A DNA stretch of 64,000 bases, taken from Gemmatimonadaceae bacterium (GTDB lineage: Bacteria > Gemmatimonadota > Gemmatimonadetes > Gemmatimonadales > Gemmatimonadaceae). The stretch is taken from positions 310,001 through 374,000 of the forward strand of contig JADLCY010000002.1 of the NCBI GenBank assembly GCA_020846935.1, read 5' to 3'. Both the position numbers and the translations under genes were made by a program. The notes under the pieces are model-generated. The model saw nothing but the letters and a program-made list of their open reading frames with translations. It was not told the origin of the DNA and ran no database searches. This document shows, piece after piece, positions 18,721 to 27,124 of this stretch (its first letter is position 1; each line of letters opens with the position of its first letter).

Positions 18721-19875
18721 ATGACTCACGAACTCACGCGGCGGGCCTTCGCCCGTCAGGCCGCCCTCGGTGCCCTCGCCGCGCCCCTTCTCCCGCGCGT
18801 GACGCTCGCCGAGGCCCCATCCGTGCCGCCATCAGCGTGGCCAGGCTACGAGCGCGCCATGGTGATCGACATGCTCGCGACGCCGGGCCCGTTCAACGTC
18901 CCGGACATGTACGCCCGTCCGCTGACGCCGGCGATGGTCGAGAACGTCCGACGCTCCGGCATCACCGCCGTGAACTCCACCATCAGCGGCGGAGGCCGCG
19001 CCGAGGAGGCGTTCGAACAAACGATTGAGAGCATGGCGGCGTGGCACCATGAGTTCGTGGCTCATCCGGACCTGTTCCTTCAGGTACGTCACGTGGCCGA
19101 CCTCCACCAGGCGAAAGCCGAGCGCAAGCTTGGCGTGATCCTTGGATTTCAGGACACCACCGCCTATGGGGATCGCCTGGCGCGTGTCGAGACCTTTCAC
19201 CGGCTCGGCGTGCGTATCGTGCAGCTCACCTACAACGGCCCGAACCTCGTTGCCGACGGTTGCCTCGTGCCGAAGGATGCCGGACTCAAGCCGTTCGGGC
19301 GCGAGATCATCTCCCAGCTGAACGCTCGCGGCACCCTCATTGACCTGAGCCATACGGGGTGGGAAAGCACGAAACAGGCCATCGAGGCCTCGCGCGCGCC
19401 GGTGGCGGTGACGCATTCCGGCGCAGCCGCGCTCAACGACGTCCCGCGCAACAAGCCCGACGCGCTGCTTCGCCAACTCGCGGCCAGGGGCGGCGTCGTG
19501 GGCGTGTACATGATGCCGTTCCTGCGCGCGCGGGGACAGCCGACAGGTGAGGACTTCCTGCGCCACCTCGGCCACTGCATCAACGTGTGCGGTGAGGACC
19601 ACGTCGGCATCGGCACCGATCTGTCGATCTCTCCGCTCGACCTCAACCCGGAGTTCCGCGCCCTGCACGCCGGGTTCGTCAAACAACGCCGTGCGGCGGG
19701 CATTTCCGCGCCCGGCGAGGCCGAAGACGTGTTCAACTACGTCCCGGAATTCAACCAGCCCCGCCGCCTCGAACTCGTAGCCGACGCAATGGCAAAGGCC
19801 GGCCATGGCTCGGCACGCATCGCCAAGGTGATCGGCAACAACTGGTTGCGACTGTTGGGGGAGGTCTGGACGTGA
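18721..19875 (+). CDS. Membrane-dipeptidase (M19) family protein with altered metal site
   Basis: This 384-aa protein has a Tat-like signal (LTRRAFARQAALGALAAP). It keeps the M19 fold and several landmarks: LIDLSHTGWES and VAVTHSGAAAL (two metal/substrate His), NDVPRNKPD, and DHVGIGTDLS. The N-terminal motif that normally supplies His and Asp zinc ligands (DGHND type) reads VIDMLATPG. The bridging Glu region reads LGFQDTTAYG, with Gln instead. Hydrolysis of dipeptides is therefore uncertain. I chose the ATG at 18721; the same frame stays open upstream, but only this start gives the export signal. Confidence 0.8.
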   Translation: MTHELTRRAFARQAALGALAAPLLPRVTLAEAPSVPPSAWPGYERAMVIDMLATPGPFNVPDMYARPLTPAMVENVRRSGITAVNSTISGGGRAEEAFEQTIESMAAWHHEFVAHPDLFLQVRHVADLHQAKAERKLGVILGFQDTTAYGDRLARVETFHRLGVRIVQLTYNGPNLVADGCLVPKDAGLKPFGREIISQLNARGTLIDLSHTGWESTKQAIEASRAPVAVTHSGAAALNDVPRNKPDALLRQLAARGGVVGVYMMPFLRARGQPTGEDFLRHLGHCINVCGEDHVGIGTDLSISPLDLNPEFRALHAGFVKQRRAAGISAPGEAEDVFNYVPEFNQPRRLELVADAMAKAGHGSARIAKVIGNNWLRLLGEVWT

Positions 19876-19934
19876 CGCTGACACCGGGTTGGCCCCGCCG
19901 CACCCCTCTGGTTGCCACCCGCTAGATTGCGCGA

Positions 19935-20654
19935 ATGGACTTTGCACGGATCTCCGAACAGATGACCGGGAGCCCGCTCACCGCGCTCCCGGTGCTGTTT
20001 CTTGCCGGCGTGCTCACGAGCCTCACGCCGTGCATCTACCCGATGATTCCGATCACCGCCGCGATCGTTGGTGGCGGAGAGGCGACCGCGGGCGCCGCAC
20101 GGCCGCGGCTCCGACCACTGCTGTTGTCCCTGACGTACGTCGTCGGGCTCGCGCTCGTGTACGCCGGCCTCGGACTTTTTGCCGGCATGTCCGGCACGAT
20201 GTTCGGACGCATCTCCACCAACCCATGGCTCTACTTCGCCATGGCGAACCTGCTCCTGTTCGCGGCGCTGGCGATGTTCGACGTGATACCGCTGCGCCTC
20301 CCATCCGTCGTTGTGGAGAAAGCCGCAACGGCCGGGTCCGGCGGTCGGTTCGGCGGAGCCTTGGTGATGGGCGCGATGTCCGGGCTGGTCGCGGCGCCCT
20401 GCTCTGCCCCGGTCATGATCGCGGTGTTGACCTGGGTGACGGAAACCCGGAGCGCGCTCCTCGGCTTCGTCTACCTGTTCGCCTTTTCGCTCGGAATGTG
20501 CACCCTTCTCGTGGTTGTCGGGGTTTCATCGGGTGCGCTCTCGCGACTCCCACGCGCGGGTTTGTGGATGGTGCGCGTGAAGAAGGCCTTCGGTGTCGTC
20601 ATGCTCGGCGTTGCGCAGTACTACCTCATCAAGATGGGTCAGCTGCTCATATGA
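19935..20654 (+). CDS. ccdA: CcdA/DsbD-type transmembrane thiol reductant carrier
   Basis: This 239-aa protein has six hydrophobic helices and the paired redox cysteines of the CcdA/DsbD-beta family: Cys33 in SLTPCIYPM and Cys156 in VAAPCSAPV. It carries electrons from cytoplasmic thioredoxin across the membrane to periplasmic thiol proteins. Its stop overlaps the ATG of the next gene (ATGA), which encodes its probable partner, a TlpA-like thioredoxin. Confidence 0.9.
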   Translation: MDFARISEQMTGSPLTALPVLFLAGVLTSLTPCIYPMIPITAAIVGGGEATAGAARPRLRPLLLSLTYVVGLALVYAGLGLFAGMSGTMFGRISTNPWLYFAMANLLLFAALAMFDVIPLRLPSVVVEKAATAGSGGRFGGALVMGAMSGLVAAPCSAPVMIAVLTWVTETRSALLGFVYLFAFSLGMCTLLVVVGVSSGALSRLPRAGLWMVRVKKAFGVVMLGVAQYYLIKMGQLLI

Positions 20655-21154
20655 TCACGAAAACTCTCGCCCTTGCGGCGGTGCTCCTTGCGGCCCCTGC
20701 GGCCGCCAGGGCCCAGTACGCCATCGATCTCCCGATGGGGGCCACCGCGCCGGACATGAAGCTCGAAACCCTCGATGGCAAGCCCGCGAACATGTCGCAG
20801 TGGCTCGGCAAGAAGCCGATGCTCATCGAGGTGTGGGCCACGTGGTGCGAGAACTGTGAACAGCTCGCGCCCGCCATGATGGCGGCAAGAAAGAAGTACG
20901 GCGACCGGATGCAGTTCCTCGGCGTCGCGGTGTCCTTCAACCAGTCGCCCGCGCGCGTAAAGGCGCACATGGAGAAGCACGGCTTCGACATGCTGACCTT
21001 CTACGATCGCAAGGGCGAAGCCGACGTCGTTTACGGCGTGAAGGCCACGTCCACCGTGATCGTGATCGACAAGGCCGGCAAAGTCGTCTACGCCGGGGCC
21101 GGCGGCACGCAGGATCTCGAGGGCGCGATCAGGAAGGGACTGGGCGGACCGTAG
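20651..21154 (+). CDS. TlpA-like periplasmic thioredoxin
   Basis: This 167-aa protein has a signal peptide (MITKTLALAAVLLAAPAAARA) and a thioredoxin fold with active site W-C66-E-N-C69 and a later cis-Pro region (KATSTVIVIDKAG, where the usual TP is TS). The start is set by the ATGA overlap with ccdA. Together they reduce periplasmic disulfides, for example on apocytochromes such as the one encoded at 5927-6535. Its last 26 bp overlap the 3' end of the convergent 2H-phosphoesterase gene. Confidence 0.88.
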   Translation: MITKTLALAAVLLAAPAAARAQYAIDLPMGATAPDMKLETLDGKPANMSQWLGKKPMLIEVWATWCENCEQLAPAMMAARKKYGDRMQFLGVAVSFNQSPARVKAHMEKHGFDMLTFYDRKGEADVVYGVKATSTVIVIDKAGKVVYAGAGGTQDLEGAIRKGLGGP

Positions 21155-21749
21155 GCGAAGCAGCCCGCGCACCCTCGCCGTCCCCGCCACCCAACGACAG
21201 TTCCAGCAGCGTGCGCGGCGGCATCGGCTCGTTGGTGAGCGAACACCGGATGTGCGTGATCTGCACCGGCTCGTCGATGCGCTGGGCGAGCAGCTCGCGA
21301 GTCGTCGACGGCTCCAGCGTGCGATAGAACGAGAGCGTGACGTGCGGGGTGAACGCGAACTTGGCCCGCCCGAATCGCAGGCCGCAGCCCGCGATGCGCT
21401 CGTGCAGCTCGCGCAGCGCCCCGTGCGGGTCCAGGGGCAACACCACGATGTCCGTCTGCATGAAGCGATGCGGCGCCTGCAGCGGAAGCTCCAGGGCCGG
21501 TGTGGATGCGCAGATCGGCTCGAGTCGTTCGCGCAACTCCGCGACCGTGGTTTCCGCCGAGATCGGCCCGACGCCCGAGGACCCCGCAATGGTCACGTGG
21601 GGCGGCAGCGATCGGGCCAGCTTGGGGTCATACGCCTGCTGGATCGCGCGGATCCTGGCCCCCACCGCCCCGTCGACTTCGGCGATGATGAAGATGCCCG
21701 GTGGCGAACGCCACCCCTCGCTCAGTTCGAGGTCGATGGAGGATGACAC
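21129..21749 (-). CDS. 2'-5' RNA ligase family (2H phosphoesterase) protein
   Basis: This protein of about 206 aa has the two HxT motifs that define the 2H superfamily: H51-V-T in LPPHVTIAG and H136-V-T in FTPHVTLSFY. These line one active site for cyclic or 2'-5' phosphodiesters of RNA. I use the GTG at 21749 (AGGA upstream). A longer ATG start at 21875 adds 42 Arg/Ser/Pro-rich residues outside the fold. It converges on and overlaps the thioredoxin gene by 26 bp. Confidence 0.85.
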   Translation of the reverse strand: MSSSIDLELSEGWRSPPGIFIIAEVDGAVGARIRAIQQAYDPKLARSLPPHVTIAGSSGVGPISAETTVAELRERLEPICASTPALELPLQAPHRFMQTDIVVLPLDPHGALRELHERIAGCGLRFGRAKFAFTPHVTLSFYRTLEPSTTRELLAQRIDEPVQITHIRCSLTNEPMPPRTLLELSLGGGDGEGARAASPTVRPVPS

Positions 21750-21881
21750 GAGTCCTGGACGAGGAGAATGCGCGCCCGCCGAGGTGCGGCCCGCGGGTGT
21801 GGACGCTATCCGGCGGACATACCGGTGGAAAGGGCTTGCCGGCGTCTTGCCGAGTTCGCCTGAACCGGCACGCAACGCAGG

Positions 21882-23354
21882 TCAGCTCGTGACCAGACCT
21901 CGCAACCAGAGCACGACAAACGTTCCGTAGAAGACCGCCACCAGCACCAGGCCAATGCGCCGCCAGAGCGGAGGGCGGCAGTGCGCGGGCAGGATCCGCG
22001 TATTGAGGTACAACAGGTGCAACGAGGCGATCACGAACACCACGCCGGCGATATTGGCGCCCAGCTGGAGCAGAAACACAGGTTGCGCCAGCTTGAGCGC
22101 CACCAGGCCCCAGACCACCAGCACCGCGAGGACCGTGTAGTACACCACGCGCACGTCGCCACCGCGCCATCGGCGAACCCGCTCACTGCCCGTCCACACG
22201 ATGTCGGTGAGGGAGCGCGTCATTCCCTCGACGATGTCGAGCTGCGTCTTGAAGAGAATCCATGCCCCGATGAGCGCCACCGTCCCGCCGAGCCACGGCG
22301 AGCCCGTCCCCACGATGGCCTGGGCGAGCGCCGCCGCGATGCCGTACCCGCGGATATCGGTGCCCCGCGCAAGGAACGTCACGTAGAGCAGAGCTGGCAG
22401 CACCATGCCCAGCACCGCACCAATGAAGAACACGCCCCACTGGTCGGCGTGTACGATGCGCCACCACCCGCGCCACTTCGACATCTCCACCGGCGTGTCG
22501 GGAAAGACCGATCCGCTGTGGGCAAGCTCGTGTTTGGTGCCGCCGATCGCGGAGGGGATGAACCCGGTCACCCCTCCCATGCCGTAGCCGCGATCGCGCG
22601 CCCAGTTGGTCAGCGTGAGGTTGATGACGCCTCCCCCGCCACTGTACCCGGCGAACGCCCCGATCAGGAAGAAGTCGGCGCCCTCGGGAAGGAACGCGAA
22701 CGACTGCGATGAAGGCGAATAGCCGACCAGCCCGGCGACCGCCTCCCACACCGTGCCCGCGGGCACGAACCGCATCGCCAGCACGACGAAACCGGTCAGG
22801 ATGCAGGCCACCAAAACCCAGTTCAGCATCTCGAGCGTACGCTCGATCCGTCGACCAACGAGCAGGAGCAGCACGCAGATCATGAAGAGCCCGACCCCGA
22901 TCAGGTACACCGTGGTCGCATCCGCCGCCGCGGAGAGCCGCTTGGCGAACAGGAAGAAGAACGCCCCTGCCGCAGTGCCGGCCCACGCCGGCCAGCCCAC
23001 CTGGAGGAAGTACAGCAGTCCGTAGATCAGTGCCCAGAAACTTGCGTGCGGCTTTGTCCGCATGAATCCGGTGACCACGGGTTCGCCGGTGGCCAGCGTG
23101 TAGCGCATGCACTCGACGTTGAAGAGGGTCTGCAGGGCCATCGCGCACCCGGCGACCCACAACATCGTGAGGCCATACTTCACGAACGCGGCGGGTCCAA
23201 GAAGGAACTCGCCGCTGCCGATCGACGCGCCAAGCACGATGACCCCGGGGCCGACGACACCGAGCCATTGCAGTCCGCGCGGCATCGGCGGCTGTGGCAG
23301 CGTGCCGGGCTTCCAGGCAGGCAGGCCAGATCTGGACTCGGGGGCAGGCGTCAT
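21882..23354 (-). CDS. Nramp-related divalent-metal transporter family protein
   Basis: This 490-aa protein has about 11-12 membrane helices. The first helix reads GPGVIVLGASIGSGEFLLGP, matching the Nramp superfamily helix 1 but without the metal-binding DPGN motif. Later GAFAGYSGGGGVINLTLTNWARD and the GRIERTLEMLNW helix are typical of the group. Loss of DPGN places it among Nramp-related carriers, some of which move magnesium or other solutes rather than manganese or iron. The substrate is open. Confidence 0.85.
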   Translation of the reverse strand: MTPAPESRSGLPAWKPGTLPQPPMPRGLQWLGVVGPGVIVLGASIGSGEFLLGPAAFVKYGLTMLWVAGCAMALQTLFNVECMRYTLATGEPVVTGFMRTKPHASFWALIYGLLYFLQVGWPAWAGTAAGAFFFLFAKRLSAAADATTVYLIGVGLFMICVLLLLVGRRIERTLEMLNWVLVACILTGFVVLAMRFVPAGTVWEAVAGLVGYSPSSQSFAFLPEGADFFLIGAFAGYSGGGGVINLTLTNWARDRGYGMGGVTGFIPSAIGGTKHELAHSGSVFPDTPVEMSKWRGWWRIVHADQWGVFFIGAVLGMVLPALLYVTFLARGTDIRGYGIAAALAQAIVGTGSPWLGGTVALIGAWILFKTQLDIVEGMTRSLTDIVWTGSERVRRWRGGDVRVVYYTVLAVLVVWGLVALKLAQPVFLLQLGANIAGVVFVIASLHLLYLNTRILPAHCRPPLWRRIGLVLVAVFYGTFVVLWLRGLVTS

Positions 23355-23547
23355 CGAGGTGCGGTTGGGTCAGGGACAGCGAACGCAACGGGCTGCCGAC
23401 CACGTAGCGCAGCGTGGACGCGCGCGATATGCTCGCACGTCCCGATCCGCACCGCTAGGTTCGCATCAACCCGGGGCGCGAGGTCACCCACGCAGCACCC
23501 GGGCCCCCTGCACGTCATCGGCAATTCCCGCTTCGCCCTGGAGCTTC

Positions 23548-24528
23548 ATGTCCCTCGCCACCGCTCGCGACCGACTGCTCACGCTTCCCAGCGTTGAGCT
23601 GGGCGCGCTCCCCACGCCCATCGACTTTGCCTGGCGATTGCGCGACGCCATCGGCATGGGAGCCCGGCTCGTCGTCAAACGGGACGACGCACTGCCCTTT
23701 GGCTTTGGCGGCAACAAGGTGCGCAAGCTCACGCTCGTCGCCGCCGAAGCGCAGGCGCAGGGCTGCGATACGCTCATCACCTGCGGCGGCGTGCAATCCA
23801 ATCATGCACGCGCCACGGCGGCCACGGCGGCAAAGCTCGGCATGGCGTGTCACATCGTCGCCAACGGCTCGGCGCCGGAGCGACTCACCGGCAATGCGCT
23901 CATCAATGCGCTGCTCGGCGCGCACGTGACCTATGTTGCCCAACGCACCGATCGGAATCCCGGCATGGAAGCCATCGCCGCAAAGGTGCGCCGCGAGGGC
24001 GGGCACCCGTACATCATTCCGCTCGGGGCGTCGACGCCACTCGGAGCTCTTGGCCTCGCGCGCGGGGTGGGCGAACTGGCCCTGCAGGGCATCGTGCCCG
24101 ACGTGATCGTGTCGGCGTCTTCGTCAGGCGGCACGCAGGCCGGACTCATTGCCGGATGCGCCCTGTTCGAACTGCCGACGCGTGTGATCGGGATCAGCGC
24201 AGACGACTCCGTCGAGGACATCGGACGCGTCGTGGCCGAGATCGGCGCCGGCATGGAAGAGCGCCTCGGCCTTCCACGTGGAGCGCTTGGCACGGGCGGT
24301 CGCTTCGAGGCCGATGCCTCGTTCGTGGGCGAGGGCTACGGCATTCCGACCGACGCGTCGCGCGAGGCGCAGCGACTCGCCGCACAGCACGAAGCGCTGT
24401 TCACCGACCAGTGGTACACGGCCAAGGCAATGGCCGCGCTCATCGCCTATGGTCGCGCCGGTCGCTTCCGCGACGGATCGACCGTCATGTTCTGGCACAC
24501 GGGAGGTCAGGTCGGGCTCTTTGCTTGA
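23548..24528 (+). CDS. D-cysteine desulfhydrase / ACC-deaminase family PLP enzyme
   Basis: This 326-aa protein starts at an ATG behind GGAG. It belongs to the tryptophan-synthase-beta fold of PLP enzymes. Schiff-base Lys57 sits in FGFGGNKVRKL, TCGGVQSNHARATAA is the substrate/phosphate region, and SASSSGGTQAGL binds the PLP phosphate. Members degrade D-cysteine to pyruvate, H2S and ammonia, or act on ACC or other D-amino acids. The nearby D-aminoacylase-like genes make a D-amino-acid substrate attractive, but specificity cannot be read with certainty. Confidence 0.87.
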   Translation: MSLATARDRLLTLPSVELGALPTPIDFAWRLRDAIGMGARLVVKRDDALPFGFGGNKVRKLTLVAAEAQAQGCDTLITCGGVQSNHARATAATAAKLGMACHIVANGSAPERLTGNALINALLGAHVTYVAQRTDRNPGMEAIAAKVRREGGHPYIIPLGASTPLGALGLARGVGELALQGIVPDVIVSASSSGGTQAGLIAGCALFELPTRVIGISADDSVEDIGRVVAEIGAGMEERLGLPRGALGTGGRFEADASFVGEGYGIPTDASREAQRLAAQHEALFTDQWYTAKAMAALIAYGRAGRFRDGSTVMFWHTGGQVGLFA

Positions 24529-24614
24529 GCGCCGCCGCAGCGCTCCGGTTCGCACGCGATCTCCCCGCCCTCTGCGACTCATTGGCATGGCACCTCGCCA
24601 CCGATGCGACGTCA

Positions 24615-26291
24615 TCAGGGCGTCTTGCCCGGGCCGTACAGGATCCGCCCTGTGCGCGCACCGGTGTGCCTGCCCCGATCGATGGTCACGACCCCGTTGA
24701 CCAGCACATATTCGATGCCGGTGGGGTATTCGATCGGCTTCTCGTAGGTCGCGCGGTCATCCAGCGTTTCGAGATTGAAGATCGTAACATCGGCCCAGTG
24801 ACCCTCCTTGATGGAGCCGCGCTCGGCGAGCTTCATGCGCGCTGCCGGCCACGAGGTCTGCTTGCGGATCGCTTCCTCCACGGAGATGACCTTGCGATCG
24901 CGCGCATAGCGCGAGACGACGCGCACCGCGTTGCCATACGCACGCGGATGCGGCAGGCCGAGTCCGTCCCCGGCGCCCGGACTCAGCGCGGCGCCAGCGT
25001 CGCTGCCGATCGACGTCCAGGGAAAGCGGAGCGCGGTTTCGATGTCCGGTTCGCTCATCATGTGATAGATCGCCATGACGCGTCCCGTGCCCTCGAGCAC
25101 CAGATCCCAGGCGGCGTCCGCGGGCTCTTTTCCCATCTCGCGCGCAATCTCGGTCAACGACTTGCCCACCCACCGATCGTTCGCGGGGTTCTGTGCGTTG
25201 GCCAGCACGACGCCGTCCCACCCTCCGGCTGCCTCCACGATGTTCCACCACCCCGGTGAGCCGGTGGTGAGTTCGCGCTTGAGCCGCGCACGGATCTCCG
25301 GCCGACGCAACCGCGCCTTGAGCGAGTCGGTGCCGCCTTCCTGCGCCCAGGCGGGCACCGTGGCCTCGAGTCCGGTGCCGCCTGCTGTGTACACGTAGAG
25401 GTCGGCCGCAACGTCCACGCCGCGCCCTCGCGCCGCCTCGATGACGCGGCGTACGCTGTCCATCAGCGTGCCCCATCCGGGCCGATACGCGGCCTTGAGA
25501 TGGAACACCTCGCCCTGCAACCCGGCTCGCTCCGAGATCTCGATCAGCTCACGCACCGATTGCACGACCTCGGCGCCCTCGCCGCGAATGTGGCTCGCGT
25601 AGGTGCCGCCATACGCCGCGGCAACCTTCGCGACCTCGACCAGCTCGGCGGTGGTGGTGTAGGAGCTTGGCGGATAGATGAGGGCCGTGGTCATGCCCAT
25701 GGCACCGGCGCGCATGGCCGTGTCCATGCTCGCGCGCATCCGGGACAGCTCGTCGGGCGTCGGCGCGCGGGACGTGTGCCCCATGGCCAGTGTACGCGCC
25801 TGCGTCTGCGAGTAGTAACTGCCGAAGTTGATGCTGATGCCCTGGCGCTCGAGCGTGGCGAAGTACTCCGGTATCCGCGACGCCGATACGGGAAAGCCCC
25901 CTTCGCCGCCGATCGCCGTGGTCACACCCATGCGCAGCTTGTTCTCCGCGTTGCCGTTGCGGGGCAGCACGGCGCCTGACTGGTCCATCATGTCGATCCA
26001 GCCCGGCGACACGTAGAGGCCCGCGGCGTCGATCTCACGTGCGCCGCGCTCCGGGATGCGGCCGAGCTTCGCAAAGCGGCCATCGCGGATCCCCACGTCG
26101 GCACGTATCCACGGATTTCCCATGCCGTCGATCACGCGTCCGTTGCGGATGACGACGTCGAATTCCGCGGTGCGGGTCGGAGTGGCATCGGCCGGGCGCG
26201 CCGTCGCCTGGTCGGCAAGGCCGGGCCGCGTCGACGGGGCGCCGGTACGGCAGGCGGCGAACACAACGACCGAAAGCAGGAAGCGTCTCAT
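24615..26291 (-). CDS. D-aminoacylase-like amidohydrolase lipoprotein A
   Basis: This 558-aa protein starts at the ATG at 26291, which begins a lipoprotein signal (MRRFLLSVVVFAAC). It is an N-acyl-D-amino-acid deacylase-type amidohydrolase: VIRNGRVIDGMGNPW opens the small beta domain, then TIM-barrel metal positions GGEGG, YASHIRGEG, VFHLKAA and SIGSDAG. The usual HxH after strand 1 is absent (GWIDMMDQS). It ends with the typical HTGARTGRILYGPG tail. It is one of three such proteins here and the most diverged. It lies downstream of the GntR regulator on the same strand, 122 bp away. Confidence 0.85.
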   Translation of the reverse strand: MRRFLLSVVVFAACRTGAPSTRPGLADQATARPADATPTRTAEFDVVIRNGRVIDGMGNPWIRADVGIRDGRFAKLGRIPERGAREIDAAGLYVSPGWIDMMDQSGAVLPRNGNAENKLRMGVTTAIGGEGGFPVSASRIPEYFATLERQGISINFGSYYSQTQARTLAMGHTSRAPTPDELSRMRASMDTAMRAGAMGMTTALIYPPSSYTTTAELVEVAKVAAAYGGTYASHIRGEGAEVVQSVRELIEISERAGLQGEVFHLKAAYRPGWGTLMDSVRRVIEAARGRGVDVAADLYVYTAGGTGLEATVPAWAQEGGTDSLKARLRRPEIRARLKRELTTGSPGWWNIVEAAGGWDGVVLANAQNPANDRWVGKSLTEIAREMGKEPADAAWDLVLEGTGRVMAIYHMMSEPDIETALRFPWTSIGSDAGAALSPGAGDGLGLPHPRAYGNAVRVVSRYARDRKVISVEEAIRKQTSWPAARMKLAERGSIKEGHWADVTIFNLETLDDRATYEKPIEYPTGIEYVLVNGVVTIDRGRHTGARTGRILYGPGKTP

Positions 26292-26413
26292 CGTCGTTCG
26301 ATGCGTCAGGGAGTCAGACACTGGGGCGCGCTCCACCGGCAGGAGAACAGACGACGGACCTGGTCCAGTGCCTTCGGTGAAACAGGAAACGCGCCACGGC
26401 AAGCCATTCGGCC

Positions 26414-27124
26414 TCACCACGACCCGCGTTCGCCGACCGACGCGATCACCGCGCCGAGTCGCGTCGCGGCGTTGCGCCAGTTGGTCTGTACCGCGGACTG
26501 CGCGGCGTCGGGATTGCCGCTCCGAATCGCTCGCGCGATGGCGCGGTGTTCACTCCCCGAGGTCGACAGGTCGCGCACCAGCAGGCTCACGTACAGGCGT
26601 TCATACCGCTCGGCCTGCGGCTTGACCGCGTCGTGGAGGGCGACGAGCCGGGGCCCGGCACCGGCCTCCACATAGCAGCGATGGAAGCGCTCGTCGAGTT
26701 CCCAGAGCCGATTGTGATCCGGGCGCTTCGCCTTCGCCGCGCGGAGAAACTGATCGTTGATCGTGGTCAGCTCCTTCGCCAGGGCCTCGCGATCACGGGC
26801 AGGGCGCATCGCGGCGAGCCGCGCGGCAAGGCCCTCGATCTCGGCGACGATGAAGAACAGCTCGTGTGCGTCTTCCCGGGTGAGTGGGGCCACCATAGGC
26901 CGCGATTGCTGCAGGCGCGGCGACTCCACGATGTACCCCTCCTGGTTGAGGCGCTGCAGCGCCCCCCGCACCGGCGTGCGGCTCACGCCGAGTCGAGTGG
27001 CCACGTCCGTCTCGATGATGCGCGCACCCGGTGCCAGCTGACCGCGCACGATCAGCTCGCGCAGCTTGCGGTACACGACCTCCGGTCGCGCGCTTCGGCG
27101 CGCTGTGGATCGTGGCGTGCTCAC
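26414..27124 (-). CDS. GntR-family (FadR/FCD) transcriptional regulator
   Basis: This 236-aa protein has a winged-helix DNA-binding domain at residues about 14-75 (VYRKLRELIVRGQLAPG, ETDVATRLGVSRTPVRGAL). An all-helical FCD ligand domain follows (EDAHELFFIVAEIEGLAARLAA, ERFHRCYVEAG, SEHRAIARAI). I start it at the GTG at 27124, which overlaps the stop of the upstream amidohydrolase as GTGA and has GGAG 7 nt before it. An ATG six codons upstream lacks a ribosome site. It probably controls the divergent 24.6-32.1 kb genes through the palindrome at 28887-28900. Confidence 0.9.
   Translation of the reverse strand: MSTPRSTARRSARPEVVYRKLRELIVRGQLAPGARIIETDVATRLGVSRTPVRGALQRLNQEGYIVESPRLQQSRPMVAPLTREDAHELFFIVAEIEGLAARLAAMRPARDREALAKELTTINDQFLRAAKAKRPDHNRLWELDERFHRCYVEAGAGPRLVALHDAVKPQAERYERLYVSLLVRDLSTSGSEHRAIARAIRSGNPDAAQSAVQTNWRNAATRLGAVIASVGERGSW

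Noticed and set aside
24527-24545. Short inverted repeat between the PLP enzyme and amidohydrolase A
   Set aside because: The arms are only 6 bp and overlap the stop codon; too weak to call a terminator.
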